Positions 46,253-58,069 of a stretch of DNA of 64,000 nucleotides are shown here, piece after piece. The notes beneath the pieces were generated by a model, which saw only the letters and a program-made list of their open reading frames with translations, searched no databases and was not told the DNA's origin. The position numbers and the translations under genes are program-made. The first letter of the stretch is position 1. Each line of letters starts with the position of its first letter. Source of the DNA: Cryptomeria japonica (taxonomy: Eukaryota; Streptophyta; Pinopsida; Cupressales; Cupressaceae); contig NC_081406.1 of assembly GCF_030272615.1 (NCBI RefSeq), positions 238,314,422 through 238,378,421 of the forward strand, written 5' to 3'.

Positions 46253-46994
46253 CTTCAAGCTCGACCAGACTATCTTCATCAACAACTTCTCCATTGGATC
46301 TTGACTAATAACTGTGACTAACATCTCTTCTTTTCCTCATAGGTGGATTATAAATAGAATCTCTAAATGCAAATTTGGAATTTTGAGTACTACCATCATA
46401 ACCATTTAATTCAAATACAGTAAGTTTACCAATGATGGAGTCAAGAGTTGCCTTAGTTTTATCAATAGACTTTAGCTCCTGAATGGCTGCAACTCGGATA
46501 ACATAGACCGGTTGAAGGGTTCTCAACACCTTGCTAACCACTGTGACATCCTCCACTTTACCACCAACACTCTTGATCTCACCAACTATCTCATTGATCC
46601 TCTGACCATACTATTGAATATTATCACCTTCAGCCATCCACATGTCATCAAATTTACCTCTCAGACTCTCTTCTTTGGTAATCTTCATATGCTCATCACC
46701 ACTATAGATTTCCTCAAGTTTCTTCCACACTTCGTAAGCATTCTCCAGACCATCGACATCAACATACTCTGAATTAGACAAAGAACTAATAATGGCCTCC
46801 AATGCTTGATTATTTTCCTGTTGCTCTTTCTTTTCATCATCAGACATAGTCCCACTAGGTACAACATATTGAGTAACAACATGTTTCCAGTATTTATTTC
46901 CAAGACTCTTGATATAGATTTTCATTCTATCACTCCATATTCGGTAGTTTTCCCTATTAAACTTTAGACCTTCTTTCTTCATCATGTTCTTCAA
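46253..46994 (-). pseudogene. Copia gag of element B
   Basis: ATG at 46994 (MKNMMKKEGLKF) is placed just after the primer site. NRENYRIWSDRMKIYIKSLG, LSNSEYVDV, AYEVWKKLEEIYSGD and LRGKFDDMWM show the copia capsid order. A TAG where Gln is expected (about 46611) and another at 46305 divide an otherwise continuous frame; VVSKVLRTLQPVY lies between them. Confidence 0.9.
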
Positions 46995-47042
46995 GATATT
47001 TAACTAAAGTTGTTAGGCTTAGACACTAGAGGACCTTAAATA

Positions 47043-47055
47043 CTCTGATACCAAT
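47043..47055 (-). promoter_or_regulatory. Primer-binding site of B
   Basis: On the minus strand it reads ATTGGTATCAGAG, the standard copia iMet site, directly after the 5' LTR. Confidence 0.9.
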
Positions 47056-48454
47056 TGATGGTATGATGAATCAATAAAGATTCAGACAACTACTAAGGGG
47101 GGGGGTGAATCAATAGATAGAAAACTGACTAAATTTTCACCAAACTCAAAACAACCTCCCAAGCCTATCTCAGAACTAAGTGGTTCAAACTCTGAACTAC
47201 AAACTTCAATAACAATGACAATTTACCAGTTTGACTGACATATCAAAATAACAGTATAATAACTTTGAAACTCTCAAACCATTTACCCAAAACATCCAAA
47301 TACTTTACTGACAAGAGTAAAAGCACATTTCATATTACTGTCGGTCAACTTATCATATCTAAGTGGATTTAACAGTTAAACAAATTATCCATATGAAACT
47401 TAACAAAAAAAACCATTCACCACTTGACACAATGATTTTGATGTAGAAACCCAAATGGGAAAAACCACGATGGGGATGATTACCCACAATTATTTTGAAC
47501 TCTTCTGAAGTTCACTCTCTTAGGAGCCAAGCCTATTAAAGATTTTACAAAAAATCTTGTTAAGAACAAATCTTGGTAGTGACCACCTAGTTGAGGGATT
47601 GACTATAATGCCCTATTAGAAGCAATACCCTGTTAGGAGTAACCTTGGTAGAGTATTTGAAATCTAAGATAATGGATCACCTGGTTACAGGATTTAGATA
47701 GCACTAAGCCTGTTAAAGCTTACCCACTGAAGGGATTTGACTGTTGTAATTTTTAGAGAACAATAGGGGTTCGTCGATCTGGTAAATAGAACTACTCTGC
47801 TTGATCAGATCCTTTCCTTGCTTCTATCTACCTTCACACATACTGCAGATACACCTTCTGGTTCAGTAACCAATCACTCTTACACTTAACCAAAATTTCC
47901 AATACTACAATAAAACAACTCATCGATCTTATAAGCAAAACAATAGGCCGATAACACATCAGAAAACTAATATCTCATAGAGATTAGAAACAAATCGGTT
48001 CAAGTATGACCGTTAAATTACATAGAAATCATTGCACATAGTTCAAGACAATGTTGATCACTCCTTGATCACCACTTCATCGATTCCTGTAACTCATGAC
48101 TTGGTTTCCACTTCATGCAATGCACTCGCTCATTCCCAAGATAAAACCATTATCTCTATGCGCTAAAAACCATTTGAAACTCTTCACATCCAACATGCAT
48201 ACATGGCATAATCATTATCATTCATCATGTGATCATAAACCAATACAACTGATTCACCAAGCTCCATCAGTTAGGGTTTGGCACATTAATAGGTAGGTTT
48301 ACCGGTTGATCTCACTACTTCTTAAGTAATATCAGTTTCCTTCACTAGCTCACCTACCAGTTGCAAAACAACATCATTACAACATTATTAATGGTTACAA
48401 TTGACATCAATGACAACATAAAAGTTCATCAATGTAATCTTCAATCAAATGCCA
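47056..48454 (-). repeat. Element B 5' LTR (right copy)
   Basis: 1399 bp, TGATGGTATGATG to CAAATGCCA on the plus strand. A run of ten G at about 47098 belongs to the shared U5-end motif. It aligns with 41128-42515 throughout. Confidence 0.93.
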
Positions 48455-48458
48455 AGAG

Positions 48459-48502
48459 TGAGACCCCACTAAATATCTCAACACATCTTCTAAGACATGT
48501 CT
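48459..48502 (-). repeat. Element A 3' LTR, piece 2
   Basis: TGAGACCCCACTAAATATCT and the following bases match TGAGACCCAAATAAACATCT at 55180 in the right LTR of A. The piece lies between B and H. Confidence 0.85.
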
Positions 48503-49649
48503 TGTTAGGATTCCCAAAGGTACTGAGAGGGGGGGAGTGAATTAGTATCTGGCCAGTATAATAGTTTTCTTGACTTATAACACGAAAAGCATATTAAAAC
48601 TGTGTGTCGGTAAACCTAAAATAATGCAACAAATAAGAATAACAACCACAACATGAAAAGAACACCATAACAGAATATTTTAACAAGGAAACCCGATGTG
48701 GGAAAATCCTTGATGGGATTTGTGACCCACAATATTCACTTATGATGAGAAAAATGATCAGAACAAGACATCATCAGCTCAGGGGGAGCATACATTTTTG
48801 GACACACAGTTTTGGTAAGACAAATTTTGGCAGATTCTTTTTGGACATTTTTTTATTTTTCTCATGAGTGTTGCCATCAATGCCAAAGGGGGAGATTGTT
48901 GGCATATGCACACTCCAATGAGACATTGTAGGTGATTGAAGGTATTGTCATTGATGGCAACCTTACAATCATTGTATACCAATAGGAAGACATGGGTATC
49001 GACACCAGCAGACTCTACACCGACATACAAATCACCGACACCTTGGCTGACAACATTTTGTATAAATGTATTTTGTAATTAATTGTAAAATCTTTTGTAA
49101 GCGGACATGGCGGATTGTAATATGGCTCATATATGTATGAGATCATTGTAGATCATTTAATACGTGATTGATGTAAGGAATATAGCAGACCTAATGTGCG
49201 AATTATTAGGTTAAGGGTTTATGTATATTGCAGAGCTTAAACCGGTACTGAATCTAGCATAGCAGATGCTGATCTAAAGCAGTACAAGACATTGGTTTAG
49301 TATAATCCATTTTTGTAAGTCAGTGTGACTTCTTTTGTAATTGAGCAGTGAGCTCTAGGCACTTGGCCTTCTTGCATGTGCAGGCCCCTATTGTAAGCAG
49401 TAATGTTCTCTTATTGGCCAGTAAGTGAATATTGTGGGTCACAAATCCCACTGAGGTTTTTCCCACACTAGGTTTCCTCATTAAAATATTGTGTTATGGT
49501 GTAGTTTTCATTTTGTGGTCGTTATTGTGTTATGTTGTGGTTTACCAGTACACATTTTTAATATGCTTTTCAAGTTATAAGTCAAGAAAACTATTATATC
49601 GGCCAGATACTGATTCACCCCCCTCTCAGTATCTTTGGGAATCCTAACA
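48503..49649. mobile_element. Foldback-like LTR derivative H
   Basis: The right part (48897-49649, TGTTGGCATATGC to GAATCCTAACA) is a normal plus-strand copia 3' LTR, preceded by the polypurine tract AAAGGGGGAGA. The left 240 bases (48503-48742, starting TGTTAGGATTCCC) are the reverse complement of the last 225 bases of that LTR. Only about 150 bases of 3' untranslated DNA lie between. So H has 225-240 bp terminal inverted repeats made of the U5 end. It interrupts the left LTR of A. No exact target duplication is visible (TGTCT left, TATAT right). Confidence 0.8.
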
Positions 49650-49884
49650 TATATTTACCAAAATAACATGATCCACTAAACTGCAATGCAATTAAAACAT
49701 ATCCGGAGGGCACAAAAAGTATTTGGACCATCCCGAATAGAGGATGACAAAACCATCACCAAAATAGTACCCAAACCATATCCATGTAGATAACCAAGGT
49801 CTAACAAAGCATATCCAAACCAATATCCATCGAAAAAACTAGGTTTGATATCAATGACAATCATACAAGCTTGTTCCATTAACA
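49650..49884 (-). repeat. Element A 3' LTR, piece 3
   Basis: It matches 55220-55412, sharing ATGATCCACTAAACTGCAAT and GATAACCAAGGTCT. It ends CCATTAACA at 49884, next to a minus-strand purine tract AAAGGGGAAGA. Confidence 0.82.
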
Positions 49885-50184
49885 ATCTCTAAAAATCTTC
49901 CCCTTTGTCATTGATGGAAACACCAATAAACAACACCAATGAAAATTGACAATCTCACAACTCTCTCCCCCTTTGACAATATTGACAAAGGGCATTGAAA
50001 GAAAAATGAAACATATTGACTAACTAACACCACTTCTCCCCCTGAGAGAAGCATCAACATAAATCTAGGAGATAAGGATAAGTGCTAGGTCTCCCCCTAG
50101 AAAGATGCACCACTGAAAAAGGAGGGGGAAATAACCCTTAAATTCTACTTGAGATATTAAAAAGTATCCTTTACCAATGACTAT
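49885..50184 (-). other. Element A 3' untranslated region with repeated purine tracts
   Basis: Minus-strand purine tracts occur at about 49895 (AAAGGGGAAGA), 49966 (AAAGGGGGAGAGA), 50037 (AGGGGGAGAAG) and 50092 (AGGGGGAGA). The first adjoins the LTR. There is no gene. Confidence 0.7.
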
Positions 50185-51600
50185 TTAAAAATGTTTGTTA
50201 TTTTTCTCTAATATAGAAATGTATTCCAGTTTGACTTCCTTGTTTGCAACCTTCTCCCTTAAGAAATGATAGCCAATTGAATTATGTGTATTTCTTGAAT
50301 ACATAACTAAATTCTTTGAAATGTTTATAGCACTGGTATTATCACACATAATAGAAATATATTCATCATATACTACTTTGATATCCTTAAGAGTCTTCTT
50401 CACTTATAAAAATTGAGTACAACAAGATGTTGCAACAATATATTCAGCTCCAATAGTTGATAGTGATACAAATTCATGTTTCTTAATCATCCATGAAACC
50501 AATCTATCTCCCAAAAATAATGCTCCACCATTGGTACACTTCTTGTCATCAACTCTTAGGGCTCAATCAACACCTGTATATGCCTTGAACATGAAAAATC
50601 CATCTTTCTTGTACCATAGGTCAAAATCCCAAGTTCCTTTCAAATATATAAAGATCCTCTTTACTGCTTGATCATGAGTCTACTTTAGTCTAGCTTGAAA
50701 TATTGTAACCAAACATATATCCTACATAATATTTGGTCTAAAAGTGGTAAGATACAAGAGTCCTCCAATCATAGATTTGTCCTTTTTTTATCAATATTTG
50801 AAGAAGCATCAACTTTTCCTAACTTGCATCCGATAGGTAAAGGGGTAGTAAAAGGTTACAATTATCCATATCAAACTTCTTCAACATCTCTTTAACATAT
50901 TTAGATTGAGAAATAAAAACTCCATCATCTAGTTGAGTAAGTTGAAGACTAAGAAAAAATGACATTTCTCCAAACACAGACATCTCAAAATAATTTTGCA
51001 TTTCTTCTGCAAATTATTTACACAAGCCATTACTTCCTCCAAAGACAATATCATCAACATAAACAATAACAATCAACAACTCAATACCTTCAAGTTCTTT
51101 AAAATAAATATTGTTGTCTGCAGTACCTTTCCTAAAAGTTTGTTGTAATGAATATCTATCTAGTCTTGCATACCATGCTCTAGGTGCTTGTTTAAGTCCA
51201 TACAATGCCCTCTTTAAGATGTAAACCATGTTTGGATCATCTGACAGTCTAAATCCATTTTGTTGTTAAATGTATACCTCTTCTTCCAATTCTCCATTCA
51301 AAAATGCTGACTTAACATCCACTTGATTTACTCTAAAGTTCTTGTAGGAAAAAAATGCAAGAAACATTCTAATAGCTTTCGTCCTAGCAACAGGGAAATT
51401 TTTTTCTCCAAAATCAATACCTTCTACCTAAGATTAACCTTTACATACCAATATTTCCTTTTTCCTTGTGGTTGTCCTTGTTCATTCAGTTTTTTCTAGA
51501 ACACCCACTTCATTCCTATCACACTCTTATCCATCGGTATAAGTACCAGCTCCCAAGTCTTATTCTTCTATATCTAATTAAATTCTTCTTACATAGCTTT
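50185..51600 (-). pseudogene. Copia reverse transcriptase and RNase H of element A
   Basis: From about 51600 leftwards: decayed VIGMKWVF-type block, [31 protein letters not shown] (51229-51170), the intact catalytic VYVDDIVFGG (about 51060), then FFLSLQLTQLDDGVFISQSK (about 50960). RNase H ends in YISIMCDNTSAINISKNLV and SIGYHFLREKV before the stop at 50185. Many stops and shifts, more than in B, fit an older element. Confidence 0.85.
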
Positions 51601-52930
51601 AACCAAAATTTCTTCTTTTCTTGCTTCCTCATATGATTTAGATTTAATGAATTAGAGAAAATAGCAATTAATTTGCTCATTTACCTCTGTATCACTTTTT
51701 ATCTGAACTCCTTTATTCTTGTCTCCAATTATCTGATCTTCTGAATGATTCCTCTGCACATATTTTGGGGTCTTAATTGTTTGTTCTACTTCTTCTTTGT
51801 CCTCTTCTTCTACTTCATCTACTTTCTCTTCATTGCTTCCTTTCAGAGTTGTCTTTTCTTTTGTAGTAGCAAGTATGATCGAATTTAGTCTCTTGAATAG
51901 GTTTAGGGGTAGTCTGATCCCATGCCTTACATAGTTTCACATTTTTACTCTCCACTATCTTGTTCAAATATTTTATTGTAACATCGATAAGTATTGTTGT
52001 TTCTAGCATATCCTAGAATATTCTTTCATTAGATTTGGTATCAAATTTTCCAAGATCATTATCATGTTTTCTGATATAGCACTTAATCCCAAAAGATTCT
52101 GAAATATTTAATAGTAGGTGTTCTTCCATACCACAACTCATAAGGTGTCTTTGTATGACTTATCCTTATCTAAACCCTATTAAGAATGTAAATAGCAGTG
52201 TGCATATCTTCTTTCCAATAAACATTAGCGAAGTTATCATCTTATATTATAGTTCTAGCCATCTCAATAACAATTCTATTCTTCCTTTCTACCACACCAT
52301 TCTATTGAAGAGTTCTTGAAGCTCAAAGATGTCTCCTAATGCCATATTTATTAGATAAATTATAAAATTAATTTGAAGTAAAATCTCCACATCTATCAGA
52401 TCTCAAACATTTGATTCTAGTATCAGCCTAATTTTCTACCATTGACTTGAAAACTTTAAATCTTTCAAAAACTTCAAACTTTTCCTTCAAAAAATATAAC
52501 CCATGTCATTCTAGAATTCAATCATCAATGAGTAACATAAAATACCTTTCATCATTGAGTTTATATGTCCTTGTAGGACCACATAAGTCTATATGAATTA
52601 TCTCCAATGAATGTGACATATAATACTCCTTGTTCTTGAAACTTCTCCTTGTTTACTTTCCTAACTAACATTCCCTACACACGTTGTTAATAGGCTTGAT
52701 AATCCTTAGTAAATATGAAACTGCTTTATAGTTATTGATATTTTTCATGTTATCAAAGTTAACATGTCCCATCCTCTTATGTTGTAACCAACATTCATTA
52801 CTTTGACTTAGATAACATATGTTTCCACTTTTATTGTTTATGTAATAAACATTTCTATTTATCATGATTCCTTCTACTACCAACTTTCTAGTTCTACCTT
52901 TTATAATCATACATCCAGTTTGTGTAAACA
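51601..52930 (-). pseudogene. Copia integrase of element A
   Basis: GAG-pre-integrase reads WLQHKRMGHVNFDNM (about 52780) and VCREC (52670), with TAG in place of Gln. The core shows IDLCGPTRTYKL, KCLRSDRCGDFTSN (second catalytic Asp, Gly-to-Cys neighbour) and NGVVERKNRIV (catalytic Glu). KTPYELWYGRTPTIKYF (about 52140) marks the C-terminal part. Several stops interrupt it. Confidence 0.82.
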
Positions 52931-53230
52931 CAAAATCATAACCTCTACTTCATATTTGGCTAACACTCAACATACTATGTCACAATCCTTCTACATAATA
53001 AACACCATCAATTTTATGCTTACTATCAATCGAGATGCTTCATATTCCACAAATCAGTGTACCTTCCTCTCCTACACATTTTAAAAATCTACCATCATAC
53101 TTCTTTAGAGTGATAAATTTGTCTTTGACTTCGGTCATGTGATTTGAGCATCCAGAATCAATGATCCATGATCTAGGTTCAACTTTAGCATACAATAAAA
53201 TCTTCTCTTTTGGTCTTCTAATTCTTTCCT
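52931..53230 (-). pseudogene. Copia protease of element A
   Basis: SWIIDSGCSNHM lies at 53176-53138 with DSG intact. FITLKKYDGRFLK and DGVYYVEGL follow. The sequence is close to that of C at the same place. Confidence 0.85.
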
Positions 53231-54240
53231 AGTACTTCTCCTCTATAGTACAAAATAAGAATTCTTCATTCAAGTCTCAACATTTTCTTCTTCAGATGAA
53301 TGTGTCTCCATAGAACATAAATTCCTTTTCAATTTATCTCTATCATCTATTCTTTTCTTAAATTTATTTATTCTATATTTTTTTCTTTTCATCATCCTCG
53401 GACTTTCTATAATCTCCCTTGTATCTACATTTAAAAGCATAATGACTAATTCTTCCATAATTAAAATAGTTTAAGGGAAATGTACCTTTATAATTTCTAG
53501 TTCCTTGCTTCAATATTCTTACAAAGTTTTCTTCAATCTCATCTAGGTTCTCACTTGTTTCTAGTTCATCTCTTGATATGCTTGAAACATTGATTGCAAC
53601 TTCTCTTCAATAGGACTTAATATCTTCCATCTCTCTGATCTCATAGGTAGACAATTCACCAATAAGTTGATCAATTGTGTAGTTGTTCAAATCGTGACAT
53701 TCTTGAATTAAACACTTATTCGGTTTGTAGGGTTTTGTCAATGTAAACAAGATCTTCCTAATATTAATACCACTTTCTTCAAGCACTCCTCCAATAACTC
53801 AAATATCTTTAGTTGTATAATTTACTTTATGTATGTAGCTTTCAATTATTTCATCATAAGCCATTCTAAAACCTTCAAATTTTTGTTTCAGGTTCAAAAG
53901 TCTTTCTTGCTGAGTCCTTGGATCACCTTCACATGCATAGCACAACTTGTTACAGATTCCCTTAATTTCTTTAATTCCTTTAACCTTGCCAAATACTTCA
54001 TAACTAAGACAGTTGATAAGAATTGTTCTAACCTTTGCATTTGTCTCCTAAGCCTTAATCTCATATGGAGTTGATGGTCCATTCTAAGGTCATTGATAAC
54101 TTGTTTGGATAATTTCCCAAATTCCATTATGCAATGCTTCCAAGTAGGATTCCATTCTTTCCTTCTAATAATTTCTAATAATTAAAGTTTATTCCATCAA
54201 ACATTGGAGATTTAACATGGAATTCTAGTGTCGTTTGTAG
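53231..54240 (-). pseudogene. Copia gag of element A
   Basis: Shifted frames give FDGINFNY near the start, EVFGKVKGIKEIKGICNKLC, LLNLKQKFEGF, IGELSTYEI, and a degraded knuckle FNYGRISHYAFKC (about 53470-53430) lacking its first Cys, as in C. The open frame at 54127-53894 is an out-of-frame shadow. An 11-residue Lys-rich stretch follows the knuckle. Confidence 0.75.
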
Positions 54241-54280
54241 ATCTACCTCAAGTGATTAAGATTTCCAAAGAGGAACCTTT

Positions 54281-54293
54281 CTTTGATACCAAT
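54281..54293 (-). promoter_or_regulatory. Primer-binding site of A (slightly decayed)
   Basis: Minus strand ATTGGTATCAAAG, one transition from the copia site, abuts the LTR at 54294. Confidence 0.85.
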
Positions 54294-55417
54294 TGTTGAA
54301 CACTTGGTAGGATTGAGAGGGGGGGTGAATCAATTCGAAACTTAAAAAAATAATTATTAATCAGCTTTTTTAACATCAAAATTTTAATCATAAACACATA
54401 AACACTTGAACACCATATTTATGTGGAAAACCCAAACAGGGGAAAACCACGATGACAATCTAGCTCACAATTTGAATAACAATTATTACACCATTTTAGG
54501 CTTGCAGCCATGGAGCACCAATACTAGAAGGACTTGCAAAAGTAAGCGATTCTACCTCAGGAAAGATACAAGAAGGACTTGTATAGCTGAAGAACACTTC
54601 TTTAGGACAAGATAAAAACTATTGTTGAAGGACTCATTGTTAATCAATAATGAATGAAATAGATGAACAAAATTTGAGAAAGATTCTCCTTGTCATGGAA
54701 TTATTCTTGAAAAATAATCAAGAAACCAATAACATGGAAATATATCTGATAATCTCCATTGTCATAGCACACTATCTTGCAAAATATATCAGCTTCAAAT
54801 CTCTTCTAAAACTGACTTTCACATCACCACAAACTCAAATATGTTTGCAAATCATTTACGTACACTTTCCATACAATTCACTTCTTATCCATCCACACAT
54901 ATTATATATGAGATAAAACATTGAAATCATAATTAAGTATCAACTAGAATAGAATAAGAAATATTACACAAAATAAGCTACCTAGACCTAAATTAATTAG
55001 ATTGGTCCACTCCAAGAGAAAGAGAGAACCAAAACATATCATAATACATAATTCTATTTATGATCCGACAATCCACACATGCTAACACATATTCCAAATG
55101 ACATGTTACAAAGCTCAATATGTAGATATAATCACTTCCAATGCAAAATACTCTTTGAAAATATCCACAAGTAAAAGTGAGACCCAAATAAACATCTCAA
55201 TACATCTTCCAACACATATCCAAACCAAAAGAACATGATCCACTAAACTGCAATGCAATTAGTAATATATCCAAAGGGTAGTAAAAGAATTCTAGACCAC
55301 CTAAAAAATAGGATCACATAACCAACAAAAAATGAGTATCCAGACCAACATCCATCCAGATAACCAAGGTCTTACAAAACATATCCAGACCAATATCCAT
55401 CTGAATAACTAGGTTTG
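54294..55417 (-). repeat. Element A 5' LTR, main part
   Basis: It starts TGTTGAACACTTGGTAGG and contains the G-rich U5-end motif GAGAGGGGGGGTGAATC. It is colinear with the pieces at 26947, 48459 and 49650, which serves as an internal control for the nested insertions. It is cut by F at 55417. Confidence 0.88.
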
Positions 55418-56931
55418 TGATGGGGAGGTATACTCAAAGAGAGTTAATTCCTTGTTTAAGGGAAGTTAGGTATTGTCTTAGTGGGCTTCATTCATTTTTC
55501 AACTAGTCTACTAATCAATTTAGACACCTCAACTCTCTAAGAGTGCTCCCAATCAAGATGTGCTCACTGGTTGCTCAAGCATGGTTGAGATTCACAAGGG
55601 TAAATCAAACCTTACACTCTCAAACTCCTAGCAAATGCTAGGAGAGGTTGTAGTAGGTGTTTGTGATGGTTTCAAGGATAATCAACTAGTTCTAAGTGAG
55701 GGTTTGATTCATTTCCCCATCGCTCCTTCCTTTTCCTATTTTCTAGGCCTAGTAGCCCTAGAGCCCCAATTAGCCCTACCTGACCAATTTTTGTGGATTT
55801 TCTCACAATTTCTCCAAAGACCCACACAAACTCTTTTCTAATCAGGATACCCTTTTGGAATTACTTTCCAATTTATGAATTTAGGAATCTCAGTATGACC
55901 GTACAGGTATAGAACCTAAGAAATGCTTGTTTTGGTCTTTTTCCAAGGGTTAGTTGTCTTCCTTGATCTGCCACACCTCCAAATTCACACATATTCTTTG
56001 CCACACATCACTTGTTCATCCCAAACACTCTACAACTCCAACCCTACTCATTCCTGCAAACACTTGCATAATCTCATTCATTTCCTAACCGGGCTATGAT
56101 TGAGCTCGCATAGGAAATGTTGCTCATTGACATTTCAATGACCTCTAAAGGAAAATAAAATTTATATACAATGTACAAAGGATCCATGGCTCAAGTCCCA
56201 AGGGTTATTGAGAAGAACTCAGAGGACTTCAAGCTGGAACCATGTTTGGGCCTCTCAAACCCTTGCTTAGGCTGAGAGCTTGCAAAATTGAAAACTCAAT
56301 TCAAACCTGAAAAATAAACTAACCAAATTGCTTCCTGAGCACTACAAGAAAATCTACAAAAAAAAAACAAAGAACAACAATGCAATCAATCCATTAGGTA
56401 CGGATTGCTGCTCTAATTCTTGAAAAATGCAATGTAAAACTTCAAAAATTGGTCTCAAATTGTATAACAATCAACTCTAGGAATTTCAATAACCTCATTA
56501 CATTCATTCTTAGGACTTTTATATATTCCATTTTTGGCCTAGCTAACTTTCCATCAGTTTCCTAACCAACCCTTTGCACAAAAATGCAAAAAGTTGCAAG
56601 AAACTTTGACAACTTTTGCCTTACATGCTTTTTTTTCTCCTCCAAAGCATCTAGGATAACTAAAAGCCATTACATTAACATGTACCAATGCCAAACAAGG
56701 CTATTCAAGGCATTTTGCATCGAAATGCAAGATTTTGCCATTTTAGGCTTACAAGCCAAAATTGAGCAAATGCATTGTCCTAAGGAGATTCAACCTACCA
56801 AAGCATTACAAAAACATATGAAGACCTAAGAGAAGAATCTTATTCACCACTCTAAACCAACCTATGAACAAACACACCAAAATGAATAAGTTTGACTCAA
56901 AACTAGCTCAAAACTAGATGCTCCTGCACCA
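55418..56931. mobile_element. Solo LTR or short element F
   Basis: 1514 bp with TG...CA ends (TGATGGGGAGG, CTCCTGCACCA) and an exact 5-bp duplication GTTTG (55413-55417, 56932-56936). It interrupts the right LTR of A at a point that is continuous in the left LTR. Internal frames (55635-55841, 56584-56829) are short and unrecognised. Size, ends and duplication fit a solo LTR; orientation is not determined. Confidence 0.8.
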
Positions 56932-56936
56932 GTTTG

Positions 56937-57016
56937 ACATCAATTACAACCATACAAGCAAGATCCTATAAACTAGGTGCATTCAGAAATAACCCCTAAC
57001 CATACAATCTCCAATA
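56937..57016 (-). repeat. Element A 5' LTR, outer end (rearranged)
   Basis: The first bases (CATCAATTACAACCATACAAGC) match piece 3 of the left LTR. The remaining about 55 bases do not end in CATTAACA as expected, but contain AGATCCTATA and AGGTGCATTC, which resemble C sequence near 57030 and 58068. Confidence 0.55.
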
Positions 57017-57021
57017 ATGGA

Positions 57022-58069
57022 ATCAAGAAAGATCCTATAGATTGGTATTCAAGATTGGATATTTATTTGTTACAACATAATTTCAGAAATGGTACAATAA
57101 ATACAAATATTTTTTTCAAATTTGAAGCTAATAAACTATTGATTTTTGTTGTGTATGTTGATGATATCATATTTGAAAGAGATGATGATGTATGTAGGAA
57201 ATTTGAAAAAGATATGCATAAGAAATTTGAGATGTCTATGATAGGTGAAATTTAATTTTTCCTTGGTTTTCAAGTTACTCAATAAAAAAAGGCATTTTTA
57301 TTTCTCAAACCAAGTATATTAAGAAAATGTTGAAGAAGTTTTAGATGGAAAATTCTAAATTGGTTCCAGCTCCTATGGCTATAGGTTGTATGTTAAGAAA
57401 GTATGATGGATCTATGGATGTCAATAAGAAAAAGTATTGATCTATGATTAGAGGATTTTTGTATTTGACTATTGTAAGACTAGATTGTTTGTTTGGTTGC
57501 AAGATATCGAGCTAATCTTAAGAAATCTCATGACCAAGTAGTGAAAAGAATATTCAAATATTTGAAAGGGACTCCAGATTATGGATTATGGTATAGAAAG
57601 GATGATGATTTTACTCTCACTCTCAAAGAATATATAGATGTTGATTGGGATAGATGTGTTGATGATAGGAGAAGTGAAAGTGGCAGTGCATTTTTCTTGG
57701 GAGATAGATTGGCCTCTTGGTTGAGTAAGAAAAAAGATTTAGTGTCATTATCTATTGCAGAAGATGAATACATTGAAACAACATCTTGTTGTACTTAGGT
57801 TATATGGATGAAGCAAACTCTTAGTGATATTAAGGTGTACTATGATGAGGCAGTTCCTATTTTGTATCATAAAAGAAGTGATATTAACATTTCAAAGTAT
57901 AATAATGCATTCGAGGACTAAACACATTGCAATCCAGTATCATTTCTTAAGAGAGAAGGTTGTAGAGAGGGAAGTCAGATTGGAGTATGTTCCTACTAAG
58001 GCTTTGGAAAAAGATATATTTGAGTATCTCAGGAAAAAGTTAGGGGTTATTTCCCCTCCTTTAAATTAG
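57022..58069 (+). pseudogene. Copia RT end and RNase H of element C
   Basis: It resumes the frame broken at 26946: IKKDPIDWYSRLDIYLLQHN, then VVYVDDIIFERDDD with an intact catalytic YVDD at about 57154. A TAA at about 57253 and further stops follow. RNase H shows RIFKYLKGTPDYGLWY, DVDWDRCVDDRRSESGSAFF and SKKKDLVSLSIAEDEY, where the usual Ala/Glu pattern is partly altered. HIAIQYHFLREKVVEREVRL precedes the stop TAG at 58067-58069. Confidence 0.88.

Larger units (their letters stand above)
27864..48454 (-). mobile_element. Copia element B (minus strand), nearly full coding capacity
   Basis: The right (5') LTR is 47056-48454 (1399 bp). The left (3') LTR is 27864-27876 plus 41128-42515 (1401 bp in all), split by G only 13 bases from its edge. 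AGAG lies directly outside both ends (27860-27863 and 48455-48458), a 4-bp duplication or a decayed 5-bp one. The body, 42516-47055, holds recognisable gag, protease, integrase, reverse transcriptase and RNase H in order with a moderate number of stops, so it is younger than A and C. Confidence 0.88.
26947..57016 (-). mobile_element. Copia element A (minus strand), host of B, H and F
   Basis: Inserted in the reverse transcriptase of C with an exact duplication ATGGA (26942-26946 and 57017-57021). Its left (3') LTR is in three pieces, 26947-27863, 48459-48502 and 49650-49884, split by B and H. Its right (5') LTR is 54294-55417 plus 56937-57016, split by F. The body (49885-54293) carries gag to RNase H on the minus strand. 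It is related to C in motif detail (SNHM protease, ISHYAFKC knuckle). Confidence 0.85.

Noticed and set aside
48503-49649. H as a classic DNA transposon or MITE with terminal inverted repeats
   Set aside because: The right arm is a normal LTR end with a polypurine tract upstream, so the inverted repeat is LTR-derived.
54227-54330. Possible tRNA gene, because of tRNA-like TGGTATC words at LTR edges
   Set aside because: These are primer-binding sites complementary to a tRNA end; no cloverleaf sequence surrounds them.
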